Notes under the pieces: generated by a model
Database searches by the model: none
What the model saw: the letters and a program-made list of their open reading frames with translations, nothing else
Told to the model about the DNA's origin: nothing
Position numbers and translations under genes: made by a program
Part shown: in pieces, positions 18,428 through 27,298 of the stretch
Numbering within the stretch: the first letter of the stretch is position 1
How the letters are laid out: each line of letters begins with the position of its first letter
Assembly (NCBI GenBank): GCA_903838675.1
Contig: CAILZI010000121.1
Coordinates: 23,160 to 87,159 of the forward strand
Direction: 5' to 3'
DNA: 64,000 bases
From: an uncultured Verrucomicrobiota bacterium
Lineage (GTDB): Bacteria > Verrucomicrobiota > Verrucomicrobiia > Verrucomicrobiales > Verrucomicrobiaceae

Positions 18428-19110
18428 CAACTGCTGACACCAACACAAAAACCTACCGCCTCGTGCTCGTGGATGATCATCCGGCAGTGATCAATGGCTA
18501 TCGTTACATGCTGCAGGCCTATCCGTGCTTTGAAATCTGCGGCACGGCGGCCAATGAGTCCGAGGCCCTGACCTTGGTGACCGACTTGAAGCCCGACCTG
18601 CTCATCACAGATCTCAACATGCCGGGCCGCGGAGGCCTTGAGCTCATCAAAGATCTCGCGGCCCTGCATCCCGGACTGAAAATCATCGTCAGTTCCATGC
18701 ATGATGAGATGCTATGTGCCGCACGCGCTCTGCGCGCCGGAGCCAGCGGCTACGTGGGCAAGGACAGTCCTGGCAATGCTCTGCTGGATGCCATCCACAA
18801 AGTTCTCGAAGGCGGCGTTTATGTAAGCGACCGGCTGGCCGCGCACCTCGCGGCATCCTTTGCAACTCCCCGGCCACGGGGATCAACTGAATCGCCGCTG
18901 ACCAAACTGAGTGACCGGGAGTTTCAGGTCTTCGAGCTCTTTGGCCAGGGCCAGACCGCCAAGGAAATCGCTGCACAGCTGCATCTGAGTCCGAAAACAG
19001 TTTCAGTGCATCGTGATCATATCAAAGATAAAATGGGGTTTGTCACGAGTGCGGAAATGATCCGTCAGGCGGTGCGCTGGGTGGAGACACAGCGGGATGT
19101 GCTCAAGTGA
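18424..19110 (+). CDS. NarL/FixJ-family response regulator
   Basis: A 228-residue protein. The receiver has D17 D18, phospho-acceptor D63 (LLITDLNMPG), the SS pair near 90 and K113 (YVGKDSPG). The LuxR-type helix-turn-helix starts at LSDREFQVFELFGQG, with the recognition helix around LSPKTVSVHRDHI. The start overlaps the kinase stop by four bases, so this is the cognate regulator. It is clearly paralogous to the regulator at 7988-8686. It is also the likely parent of the receiver-only protein at 19479-19949, with which it shares the layout PDL..L.MPG...LELVKDL/LELIKDL. Confidence 0.95.
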   Translation: MTTADTNTKTYRLVLVDDHPAVINGYRYMLQAYPCFEICGTAANESEALTLVTDLKPDLLITDLNMPGRGGLELIKDLAALHPGLKIIVSSMHDEMLCAARALRAGASGYVGKDSPGNALLDAIHKVLEGGVYVSDRLAAHLAASFATPRPRGSTESPLTKLSDREFQVFELFGQGQTAKEIAAQLHLSPKTVSVHRDHIKDKMGFVTSAEMIRQAVRWVETQRDVLK

Positions 19111-19478
19111 CATGTCACCGGAAGCAATAGGCTCAGTGCCTAAATGCAGACGGCGCCAGTGAGGATACCGGAACTGCTGAATCCCCCCCATGGTTTGATG
19201 TCCATCAACCCAACCGGCATTCAGCAACCATGAAATCGTCGCACTTGCAGTCCATAAGCCGGGCACCAGGAAGCCCCACCACTCACTTGAGTTTTTCGGA
19301 TGTTCATCAGCACCTTGATGATAATTCTCATCATTTCGATGAACTGATGCAGATCTCGCAGATTGACCTGGAGCAAAAGCCCGCCGTCCACCAGAAACCC
19401 AATGCGAAGGTTTTGTTCCAATTCTTTGATGGCTCGCCCATGTCAGAGCCGTGAGTTTCAGGCGTTCAACAACTAGTA
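19111..19478 (+). other. Gap between regulator genes; possible 74-codon ORF
   Basis: About 370 bases between the response regulator and the receiver-only gene. An ORF of 74 codons lies at 19230-19454 with a His/Asp/Gln-rich product, no transmembrane segment, no recognised domain and no ribosome binding site. It could be a small gene, a remnant or chance. No terminator or tRNA was recognised in the gap. Confidence 0.3.
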
Positions 19479-19949
19479 ATGCCTGAAATGAGAAACCCTG
19501 ATCGAATCGTCATCGTGGATAATGATCCCGCCAGTCAAGCGGACTTCCGCGCTGCGCTGGAAGTACAGCCTGATCTTACTGTTGCGGCGGCTGTGACCTG
19601 CGCCTCCTGCTCATTCGCAGCGGTGTCCGAGCAGAGTCCTGATCTTGTGCTGCTCAGACTGAGCATGCCGGGGCATCGAATCCTTGAACTGGTGAAAGAT
19701 CTTCTGGTGCTGCATGCGGGCCTCAAGTTTCTCATTATCTCCAGCAACCATGCGGAACTGGAAGCTGGCCGTGTCATGCGGGCAGGAGCCCAAGGCTGCG
19801 TGTGTGCCAGCAGCAGCACCGCCACCAAGCTGAACGCCGTGCGCCAGGTGCTGGCTGGCGGCCAATGCTTCAGTTCGCAGCACCCGCTTCGCCAGTCTGC
19901 GCCCAGCCTGGCACCGCTGCACTGGGTCAATGCAACCGTATCGCTTTGA
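19479..19949 (+). CDS. Degenerate receiver-domain protein without phospho-acceptor Asp
   Basis: A 156-residue protein aligned easily by eye to the regulator at 18424-19110 over the receiver domain. The motif VDDH is VDND (D14). The phospho-acceptor position (Asp63 in the neighbour) is Arg60 in PDLVLLRLSMPG. The conserved Lys (113 in the neighbour) is Ala110 in GCVCASSS. The S88-S89 pair is kept. No DNA-binding domain follows; the C-terminus ends after about 35 residues rich in Ser and Gln. It cannot be phosphorylated in the usual way. It may be a constitutive binding partner of the neighbouring kinase or regulator, or a decaying duplicate. Confidence 0.75.
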   Translation: MPEMRNPDRIVIVDNDPASQADFRAALEVQPDLTVAAAVTCASCSFAAVSEQSPDLVLLRLSMPGHRILELVKDLLVLHAGLKFLIISSNHAELEAGRVMRAGAQGCVCASSSTATKLNAVRQVLAGGQCFSSQHPLRQSAPSLAPLHWVNATVSL

Positions 19950-20060
19950 TACCTATCCCGAAGGCAGACAGGGATCGATTCGTGTTTCACACCGGTTCAG
20001 CTCCAGTTTCTTAAAATAGATTGCTGAAACTGGCGGCACTTCATTGTATTCCATGAATAC

Positions 20061-22043
20061 ATGAAGAAAGATGTTTTAAACCACCTCCTCAAACTTGTTG
20101 CTCCACATCGCAGCAGGTTCCTGATGGTGGCGTTTATCACTCTGCTGAGCACCGGTGCAGGGCTGGTGGAACCGCTGATCTACCGCGAGGCGATCAATGA
20201 CATCGCGGGGCTCTTCGTGAAACACGCCAATGACAAGGCCAAAGTCGTGGCGGGCGAGGAACTGGAAACCGGCGACAGCCCGCTGGAGGATTTCCTTCAT
20301 AAAAAAATCGTGGCCGCGCACGAGAGCACCCACCCCCTGCCTTCGCCTACCAAGAAGACGCACGAGAAAAAACCGCATACCCAGGCCCACGTGGCCGAGC
20401 GCACCCCCGGTGAGGCCATCCACACCCTGCTCTATGCAGTGCTGCTGATGCTGGGAATCAATGTGGTCAGCTACATCCTTTGGCTTTACGCCGAAAACAG
20501 GAAGGCGCAGCTCGACTGTGACATTGAACAGGAGTTCATCCAAGGAGCCTTCGCGCATGTCCTGCGGCTGCCTCTGGGTTTCTTCGGCAAGCGAGCGCCT
20601 GCCGCCATCGCCAAGCAGATTGATCAAAGCGAGGAGGTGAGCGCGATTGTCGGCGCATTTTCGCAGCAGATCCTGCCAGAGATCATCAGTCTCTTCGGCA
20701 TCATGGCCATCATGTTCTACCAGAACACCACGCTGGCGCTCATTTCAGTGTCCTTGATTCCCATCTACCTGATCATTGCCTGGCGCTCGTCCCAAAAACT
20801 TGAGACAGGACTCAACACCTACTATGAGCGCTGGGAAGATGTGAGCGCGCGCATTTCCACCGCGCTCGAAGGCATCAAAACGGTCAAGCTCAGCGGGGCG
20901 GAAGGACGCGAGGTGCAGGAATACCGCCGCATCTCCAGCAGTGCATATGACAACTTTGTTGAGCGCTCCAGGCTCTCGAACAAATTTGCCTTCTGGGAGG
21001 GAGTGCTGAGCCACCTGGCCACGGCGATGGTTCTCGGCTGCGGCGGCTATCTCGCGCTCATTCACAAGCTCACCCCTGGCGATGTGGTGATGTTTGTCGC
21101 GTATCTGGACCGGTTGTACTCACCGATCGACGAACTGTGCAGCTTGTGGGTAAACACGCAGCAGCAAATCGCCTCCATTTCACGCGCGTTCAGGCTGCTG
21201 GAGAACAAGACTGGCGAGAAGGCCGGCATACCCCTGCTGATTGAAAATGGCAAAGTGGAGTTCAAAGACGTGAGCTTTGCCTACGTCGAGGATCATCAGG
21301 TGCTGAAGTCTCTCTCCATGGTTTTCGAGCCGGGAAAAATCACCGCCATCGTGGGAGGCAGCGGCGCAGGCAAAACCACGGCGGTGGATTTGCTGCTCAA
21401 GCTGTATGAGCCCCAGCAGGGTGAAATTCTCATCGACGGCCAGGAACTTAGTAAGCTCGACTCCTCCAGCGTGCGCGGCCACATTGGCATGGTGGCGGCA
21501 GACGGAGCGATTTTCCGCGGCACTCTTGCCTACAACCTGCGGTACAAAAAACCTGATGCGTCGGATGCTGAGGTCATGAAGGTCGTGGAGCAGGCGGGCT
21601 TGAAAAATCTGGTGGCGCGCCTGCCAAAGGGATTGCAGACGCAGATCGGCCAGAACGGCATGGGATTGAGCGTCGGTGAACGGCAGCGCGTCCAGATCGC
21701 CCGCGTGCTGTTGAGCCGTCCAAAAATTCTCGTGCTCGACGAGGCCACGGCCAATCTCGACTACAACACGGAGGCGGAAGTGAAACACGCGATTCACCAG
21801 CTGCGGAGCAGCTGCACGATCATCATCATCGCCCACCGCTTCAGCATGGTGCGTGATGCAGACCATGTGTATGTGCTTGGCGGTGGCGGCATCCTTGAAC
21901 AGGGCACGCCTGAAGCTTTGATCTCGGCTGGCGGATGGTTTGCCGCTTTTGCCCATGCCGTTGAAGAAGAGGAGGAGTCCGAAGTGGAGGAGGAAGCTGA
22001 AGAGGAAGAGGTTGAATCCGAGGACGAAGAAGCCGAAGATTGA
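20061..22043 (+). CDS. ABC exporter, fused membrane and ATPase domains, with acidic C-tail
   Basis: A 660-residue type-I exporter half-transporter. The membrane domain (about residues 15-390) has five or six helices. A hydrophilic insertion of about 75 residues, Lys/His/Pro-rich, lies between helices 1 and 2 (residues 50-125). The ATPase has Walker A GGSGAGKTT (about 432), the Q-loop region, the signature LSVGERQRVQIARVLL, Walker B ILVLDEATANLD and the switch His in IIAHRFS. The last 26 or so residues are almost all Glu and Asp. It is followed after 15 bases by the TPR membrane protein gene, a likely partner. Lipid or peptide export is possible; the substrate is unknown. Confidence 0.93.
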   Translation: MKKDVLNHLLKLVAPHRSRFLMVAFITLLSTGAGLVEPLIYREAINDIAGLFVKHANDKAKVVAGEELETGDSPLEDFLHKKIVAAHESTHPLPSPTKKTHEKKPHTQAHVAERTPGEAIHTLLYAVLLMLGINVVSYILWLYAENRKAQLDCDIEQEFIQGAFAHVLRLPLGFFGKRAPAAIAKQIDQSEEVSAIVGAFSQQILPEIISLFGIMAIMFYQNTTLALISVSLIPIYLIIAWRSSQKLETGLNTYYERWEDVSARISTALEGIKTVKLSGAEGREVQEYRRISSSAYDNFVERSRLSNKFAFWEGVLSHLATAMVLGCGGYLALIHKLTPGDVVMFVAYLDRLYSPIDELCSLWVNTQQQIASISRAFRLLENKTGEKAGIPLLIENGKVEFKDVSFAYVEDHQVLKSLSMVFEPGKITAIVGGSGAGKTTAVDLLLKLYEPQQGEILIDGQELSKLDSSSVRGHIGMVAADGAIFRGTLAYNLRYKKPDASDAEVMKVVEQAGLKNLVARLPKGLQTQIGQNGMGLSVGERQRVQIARVLLSRPKILVLDEATANLDYNTEAEVKHAIHQLRSSCTIIIIAHRFSMVRDADHVYVLGGGGILEQGTPEALISAGGWFAAFAHAVEEEEESEVEEEAEEEEVESEDEEAED

Positions 22044-22058
22044 GAGAGGTTCAACGCC

Positions 22059-22796
22059 ATGCCAGAACACCCTGTCTCCTTGACGAAAAAAGCCTGGCCC
22101 TACGTTGCCACACTTAGCAGTGCCTCCGTCATGCTGCTGGCTTTTTTCATTCCTTCCATCCAGGACCAGTGGGACCGCTATCAGTCACGCAAGGTGATCG
22201 GGCTGTACGTGACACTGGGAGACGACTTCATGGAGGAGGAGCGCTACGACATGGCGGAGAAGGCCTACGAGAAGGCGTTTGAACTCTCCGTGCAGACCCG
22301 CCTGGAGATCGAGATGAAACGGCTCAAAGCGCGGGTGCACCGCATGAGCATGCTCGTTGAATGGGGGGCCAAGCCGCCGGAGGATCTGGAAGATGTTGAT
22401 TTTCAGCTGCTGCTTCACCTGCAAAAAAGCCATGAACATGACAAGGAGCGCGCATACACACTGAACAGTTACGCCTCCTTCCTCGCGGGCTCCAGCAAGC
22501 TCAAGGAAGCGGAAGCCGCGCTGAGGGAAGCCCTGATCATGGATCCTGGCAGCTCCATGCTGCATCTCAACCTCGGCAATTTGCAGGATCAGGCGGGAAA
22601 AAAAGACGAGGCTCTGCAATCTTACCTCAAAGCTCTCGAACTCGATCCCAAAAGCCTGAATGCCCACTACAATCTGGGGCTGCTGTATGTCGAACTCGGC
22701 AAGAATCAGGAAGCCAGGCAAGCTTTCGAAGCAGCGCTGAAGCTTGCGCCCGATGACCTTGAGACGCAGAAACAGCTGAAGCAGATCACCAAATAA
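22059..22796 (+). CDS. TPR-repeat membrane protein
   Basis: A 245-residue protein. One transmembrane segment at about residues 12-31 anchors it. Then come tetratricopeptide repeats: one around GDDFMEEERYDMAEKAYEKA (about 55-75), and at least three between residues 130 and 240, such as YASFLAGSSKLKEAEAALR, LGNLQDQAGKKDEALQSYL and LGLLYVELGKNQEARQAFE. It is a protein-interaction scaffold, 15 bases downstream of the ABC exporter and so probably in the same operon. Its soluble part may contact the exporter or its cargo. Confidence 0.88.
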   Translation: MPEHPVSLTKKAWPYVATLSSASVMLLAFFIPSIQDQWDRYQSRKVIGLYVTLGDDFMEEERYDMAEKAYEKAFELSVQTRLEIEMKRLKARVHRMSMLVEWGAKPPEDLEDVDFQLLLHLQKSHEHDKERAYTLNSYASFLAGSSKLKEAEAALREALIMDPGSSMLHLNLGNLQDQAGKKDEALQSYLKALELDPKSLNAHYNLGLLYVELGKNQEARQAFEAALKLAPDDLETQKQLKQITK

Positions 22797-22826
22797 ACGG
22801 GTGATACGCCACCTCTGGAATCTCCC

Positions 22827-23690
22827 CTAAGTTGCAGCCACCCAGCGCTGCCAAAGCCGCAGCAGCGGAGTGAGCGCGATGAACCCTAGCGTGAGCGGCA
22901 CCGAGACCGTTGCAACCGCGAGTGCATCAACCACGACGATGCCTGCAAGCAACCAGCCGACGGCCTTGCCGATGGCAGGCCCGCCTTTGCGCAGGCTCTG
23001 AGTGGCATAAGCTACCAGCAGGGCAAAGACCCCCAGCACCCCAACCTGCATCAGGCTGCCGCCGGAAGAGGCGAAACGCATGGCGCAAAAAATGGCCGGC
23101 GTGTAAAGCAGCGCGAAAGCCAGCATGGCGGTCGGGACGGGCAGGACACCGCCCTTATGCTCCAGGCGGGCCGCCACGGTAATGCCCACAATATAGAAAC
23201 CCAGCGCCACGGCATAAGGCAGCACCAACATGAAACTGTCGGGATTGAACGGCACTACGGCAGAGGCCGCCATCATGTACAGCAGCAACCGGCAGGCCCC
23301 CATGATGATGACAGAGCCAGCCCACTGTTTGTGATAGAGATCGTAAAGCACAATCCCACCCGCCAGGAATGCGGTGATTTTCGGGTTGGCGCCAGTGACT
23401 GCGGCGATGGTGGCTCCCGCCAAAAGCATGGCGGCACCCACCACCCACGCCTCGCGCAGGCTTACCTGACCTCTGGGAATGGGCCGCTCTTTGCGATGCA
23501 GGCGATCGAACTTCACATCGGCCGCATCATTCAATATCATGCCACCGATGTAGAGCAATGAACCGGCGAGAATGAGCCAGCCCAGACGCACATCGAAGAG
23601 TGCGCCGCCAGCAAGAAGCCAGGCGGCAGTGACATTCGTCCAAGCAGTTGGCAGATTGGAAATTCGGGCGAGTTGGAACCAGGGGCGCAT
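22827..23690 (-). CDS. UbiA-family membrane prenyltransferase (EboC-like)
   Basis: A 287-residue integral membrane protein with eight or nine hydrophobic segments. The first Asp-rich motif of the family is NDAADVKFDRLHRKERP (about residues 54-70). The second motif region reads LYDLYHKQ, not the usual DxxxD, and is followed by MGACRLLLYMMAA. That combination resembles the EboC branch of UbiA proteins rather than MenA or UbiA proper. The acceptor is unknown. It follows opcA by 39 bases on the same strand. If the EboD-like gene at 15505-16674 works with it, they may share a cyclitol-lipid pathway; this is a hypothesis. Confidence 0.85.
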   Translation of the reverse strand: MRPWFQLARISNLPTAWTNVTAAWLLAGGALFDVRLGWLILAGSLLYIGGMILNDAADVKFDRLHRKERPIPRGQVSLREAWVVGAAMLLAGATIAAVTGANPKITAFLAGGIVLYDLYHKQWAGSVIIMGACRLLLYMMAASAVVPFNPDSFMLVLPYAVALGFYIVGITVAARLEHKGGVLPVPTAMLAFALLYTPAIFCAMRFASSGGSLMQVGVLGVFALLVAYATQSLRKGGPAIGKAVGWLLAGIVVVDALAVATVSVPLTLGFIALTPLLRLWQRWVAAT

Positions 23691-23729
23691 GCGTGCAGTG
23701 TCGAAACCTGACGGACAAATGTCGAACGG

Positions 23730-24740
23730 TTATTTCAACATGCTGCGCACAAACGGCAGCATGGAGGAGTACAACGTGCTGCCGTGAAAGCGGGAGAGCT
23801 GTTCACTGACGAGCTCGGCCTCACTGTCCACATCCGCAGGGAGGAGATCCTCCCGGGTGTTGTCGCCACAGGTCGAGCTGACGCGGACAAAGCAGGAGTC
23901 GCAGTCGCGCCGCACCTCGCCGCGCACACCGGGGCCTTCCAGGACGAGACCCTGCAGGGCAGGCCCGGTGTCTTTTTCAATCAACTCGACGCTCAAGGAA
24001 GCCTTGAGCCGCAGATTGATCCACCCGGCGAGAAGGAGCGCGGTGGTGCGCTGGCCTTTGAGATGGGTGATTCGAATGGTCTGCAGTTTGGCGAGATTAT
24101 GGCACGCGGTGGCGTCCTGAAAGCAGGAGGCCAGTGCGGTGCGCATGAAATGTGAGCGCGTCCAAGCGAGATCTCGCACGTCGAAGCCTCCGGTTTCGGC
24201 GTTCACGGCGGCCAGCAACGCATCAAACTGCCGGGCAGGATCCTCCCAGCGCGAGCTGTCGATGATCAACGTGTCGATGCGGCTGTAGAGTCGTTCTTCA
24301 AAATTCTTGGACAGGTCGGCCTGCCACCAGACGACAAGCGGCAGATCGGAGTCGAGATGGGCAAAGACAATGTTTTGCACCTGCGCGGCATCCCCGCCTT
24401 CGAGCACAAAGCTGATCTGTTCACTGCAGACGACCTGTTTGCCCTGATAAGGGCGGCACAGCGCCTGGATCCAGGCCCGTGCGCGCGGCGGCTGAGCTTC
24501 CGGCAGTGCGAGAATGAGCAGGGCGCGACAGGCGTGCTGCGCGGCCACATCATCGAGCAGGTCGTTGTCCGCCATCAGCTGGCAGCTGTCCTCGGTGTAG
24601 ATCGCGAGATTGATGAGTGAAGCACGGGTCTTTGCCTCGTCGCCCTCCCAAAGCTGCTTCAGGGCGCGGTCAATGCGGCCAATGGGAGTCTCAAGGCCGA
24701 GGCGATCGAGATCGGAGTCGTTAAGGCTGGAAGAGGGCAT
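23730..24740 (-). CDS. opcA: Glucose-6-phosphate dehydrogenase assembly protein OpcA
   Basis: A 336-residue protein from the ATG at 24740, chosen because AAGGAA lies seven bases upstream; the ATG at 24773 would overlap zwf. Segments such as PLVVWWQADLS, IDTLIIDSSRW and FDVRDLAWTRSHFMRTALA are typical of the OpcA family, which binds and activates glucose-6-phosphate dehydrogenase in cyanobacteria and actinobacteria. It lies 17 bases downstream of zwf on the same strand, which supports this job. Confidence 0.9.
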   Translation of the reverse strand: MPSSSLNDSDLDRLGLETPIGRIDRALKQLWEGDEAKTRASLINLAIYTEDSCQLMADNDLLDDVAAQHACRALLILALPEAQPPRARAWIQALCRPYQGKQVVCSEQISFVLEGGDAAQVQNIVFAHLDSDLPLVVWWQADLSKNFEERLYSRIDTLIIDSSRWEDPARQFDALLAAVNAETGGFDVRDLAWTRSHFMRTALASCFQDATACHNLAKLQTIRITHLKGQRTTALLLAGWINLRLKASLSVELIEKDTGPALQGLVLEGPGVRGEVRRDCDSCFVRVSSTCGDNTREDLLPADVDSEAELVSEQLSRFHGSTLYSSMLPFVRSMLK

Positions 24741-24757
24741 GGTGAATTCCTTCCAAA

Positions 24758-26299
24758 TTAGAGCAGGCGCCATTCACGACCGTCTGCGCGCAGCAGGTCA
24801 TCTGCTTCTTTCGGTCCCCAGCTGCCGGCGGGGTACTCGTACATGGCTGGCGGAGAATCGGACTTGTGCCAGGCTTTTTCGATTTCATCGACAAATCTCC
24901 AAGCGTTCTCGACTTCATCACGACGAGCAAACAAGGTGGCATCACCGGCCATGGCATCCAGCAGCAGACGTTCGTAGGCTTCTGGGCTGGCCTTGCCGAA
25001 GCTGGATGAATAACGAAAGTCCATCTTCACCTGCTGCATGCTCATGGCCTGTCCCGGCTGCTTGCACAGGATGCGCAACGCGATGCCTTCATCCGGCTGA
25101 ATACGGATGACGAGAGTGTTCTCACTGTTTTTGAGCATGGATGAGGTGGCAAAGGGCACCTGCGGCGGCTTTTTGAAATGCACGCTGATTTCCGTGGCTT
25201 TTTTGGGCAGCTGCTTGCCCACCCGGATGTAAAACGGCACGCCCTGCCAGCGCCAAGTGTCGATCATGAGCCGCAGAGCGACATAGGGCTCGGTAGTGGA
25301 CTCAGGATTCACACGGTCTTCCTGTCGATAACCCACACGCGGGGCACCATCAACGCTTCCGGCGGTGTATTGGGCCCGGATCACGTGTTTGCCAACCTCC
25401 TCAGGTCCCACCAGCGGACGCAGGGCGCGGATCACCTTCACTTTTTCATCTCGCACGCTGTCGGCGCTAAGATCCGTGGGCGGCTCCATGGCGACGAGAG
25501 AGACGAGCTGCAAAAGATGGTTCTGCACCATGTCTCGCAACGCCCCTGCAGTATCATAATAACCACCGCGGCCGCCTTCCATGCCGAGATTCTCCGCGCA
25601 GGTGATCTGCACGTGGTCGATGTAACGGCTGTTCCAGTTCGGCTCGAAGATGGAGTTGGCAAAGCGCAGCACCATGATGTTCTGCGCGGTTTCTTTGCCG
25701 AGATAGTGGTCGATGCGGTAGGTGTCTTTTTCCGCAAAGGTGGCCGCGACCACTGCATTCAAGCCCTGTGCCGTGGCCAGATCTTTGCCGAACGGCTTTT
25801 CACAGACGACCCGAGCCCATTTGCCATTGGTGCCAACATTCAGCCCGGCGGCGCGGATCATTTCCAGAATGGGTTTGAAGGCCTCGGGGGCAGCCGCGAG
25901 ATAGAAGAGCCGGTTTGCAGGAGCACCGCGCTCCGCATCAAACTGGTCAAGCAAGCGGCCCAGAGACTTGTAGCCTTCGAGGTCTTCGAATTCGCTGCGG
26001 TGATAGTGAATGCACTGGGAGAAGCTCTTCCACAGCTCGTCATTGTGGCCCTGGCGGCTGTTCTGGCGATTCCCCTCCTCCAGTTCAGCACGAAATCCTT
26101 CGTCCGTTTTTTCACGCCGGGCGAAGCCCACCACCTTGAACTGGGGCGGCAGATCGCCCGCAGCAGCGATGTTGTAGATGGCGGGAATCAACTTGCGATG
26201 GGTGAGATCTCCGGTGGCACCAAAGATGACCACGGAGCAGGGTTCCGCACGGTGGCGGGAGAGCAGAGTCTCTTGAAAGGGATTTTCCAATTCGGGCAT
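24758..26299 (-). CDS. zwf: Glucose-6-phosphate 1-dehydrogenase
   Basis: A 513-residue enzyme of the oxidative pentose phosphate pathway that oxidises glucose 6-phosphate to 6-phosphogluconolactone. The nucleotide-binding motif is VIFGATGDLTHRKL (residues 24-37). The substrate-binding and catalytic segment is RIDHYLGKE. ATG 26299 gives the normal length; an in-frame ATG nine codons upstream would add residues not found in the family. It is the first gene of zwf-opcA-UbiA. Confidence 0.97.
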   Translation of the reverse strand: MPELENPFQETLLSRHRAEPCSVVIFGATGDLTHRKLIPAIYNIAAAGDLPPQFKVVGFARREKTDEGFRAELEEGNRQNSRQGHNDELWKSFSQCIHYHRSEFEDLEGYKSLGRLLDQFDAERGAPANRLFYLAAAPEAFKPILEMIRAAGLNVGTNGKWARVVCEKPFGKDLATAQGLNAVVAATFAEKDTYRIDHYLGKETAQNIMVLRFANSIFEPNWNSRYIDHVQITCAENLGMEGGRGGYYDTAGALRDMVQNHLLQLVSLVAMEPPTDLSADSVRDEKVKVIRALRPLVGPEEVGKHVIRAQYTAGSVDGAPRVGYRQEDRVNPESTTEPYVALRLMIDTWRWQGVPFYIRVGKQLPKKATEISVHFKKPPQVPFATSSMLKNSENTLVIRIQPDEGIALRILCKQPGQAMSMQQVKMDFRYSSSFGKASPEAYERLLLDAMAGDATLFARRDEVENAWRFVDEIEKAWHKSDSPPAMYEYPAGSWGPKEADDLLRADGREWRLL

Positions 26300-26555
26300 G
26301 GCGTTAAAGCAAGGACTACGCCACAAACGCGGCGCTGGACTGCCAGACTAACCCGCCGCCCTCTGATGGCAACAAACGATGCCGTCCCATCAGGCTTGAG
26401 TCGATGAAATGACTTCATGGAACTCATGAATTCGCTTGGAGGCATCATGTGGGGGTACCCCGCTAAAATTTGGCGTCTCTTTCGCTGATTTTCTCTACGC
26501 CCGCTGAGTTTCAAAGGTTTGACAGCGCGACTCATCCGTTGAGAGTCGCAGGGCA

Positions 26556-27236
26556 ATGAGCAAACCGGCACCTGAGCCAGACATTCCGATCCCGGAAGAC
26601 GTAAAGAAAGACAAGGGCTTGTGGGAGAAAACCCGCAAAAGCCTGATCGAACGTCTGAACAATTGGGAAGATCAGAAGACTTGGAACGAGTTTTATCAGA
26701 CCTACTGGCGTCTCATTTTCAGCGTTGGCACCAAGGCGGGCCTCACACGTGAGGAAGCCTTTGATGTGGTGCAGGAAACGATCATTGCCATCGCCCGTCA
26801 GGTGCAAAAAGGTCAGTACGATCCTCGTGCAGGCTCCTTCAAGGCCTGGCTGCTGCAGATGACCCGATGGCGCATTCTCGACGTTTTTCGTGCCCGCAAG
26901 CGTCAGCCCTCCCTGGCCGACCAGGGAAATGCGGACACCGAGGACACCAGTGGTCAAGTCATTGACCGCCTCTCCCAGGACAAGGACAACCTGCTGGAAA
27001 ACATCTGGGACCGCGAGTGGCGTGACAACATCACTGCGGCAGCGCTGGAACGTGTCAAAGCCAAGGTTTCGCCCCGGCAGTTTCAAATTTTCGACTGTTA
27101 TGTGATGAAGGGCTGGGGGGTCAAGAAGACCTCGGAAGCCCTCGGAATCAACGCCGCACAGGTCTATCTGGCCAAGCACCGTGTCGGGGCTCTGGTGAAG
27201 AAAGAAGTGCAGGGGCTTGAGAATACGATGCTTTAG
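26556..27236 (+). CDS. ECF-type sigma factor paired with a Ser/Thr kinase
   Basis: A 226-residue sigma-70 family protein. Region 2 spans about residues 45-115, with FYQTYWRLIFSVGTKAGLT, a QETI segment and the region 2.4-like FKAWLLQMTRWRILDVFRAR. Region 4 is at about residues 165-220, ending with the helix-turn-helix WGVKKTSEALGINAAQVYLA. Its stop overlaps an upstream GTG of the kinase frame, and the two genes surely form one unit. ECF factors beside membrane Ser/Thr kinases, with no anti-sigma gene, are typical of planctomycetes and verrucomicrobia. Regulation by phosphorylation is a reasonable inference. Confidence 0.9.
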   Translation: MSKPAPEPDIPIPEDVKKDKGLWEKTRKSLIERLNNWEDQKTWNEFYQTYWRLIFSVGTKAGLTREEAFDVVQETIIAIARQVQKGQYDPRAGSFKAWLLQMTRWRILDVFRARKRQPSLADQGNADTEDTSGQVIDRLSQDKDNLLENIWDREWRDNITAAALERVKAKVSPRQFQIFDCYVMKGWGVKKTSEALGINAAQVYLAKHRVGALVKKEVQGLENTML

Positions 27237-27298
27237 TGGGAGACTTCCGGGCGCTGGCTTGCACAGGCCATGCTGCACCCCAACTCCACGCCTGCTTC

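Noticed and set aside
19230..19454. A 74-codon ORF as a confident gene
   Set aside because: No ribosome binding site, no domain and an overlapping ORF on the other strand; kept only as a possibility.
25178..26407. A 409-codon ORF antisense to zwf
   Set aside because: Zwf is certain on the other strand; high GC gives long antisense frames here.
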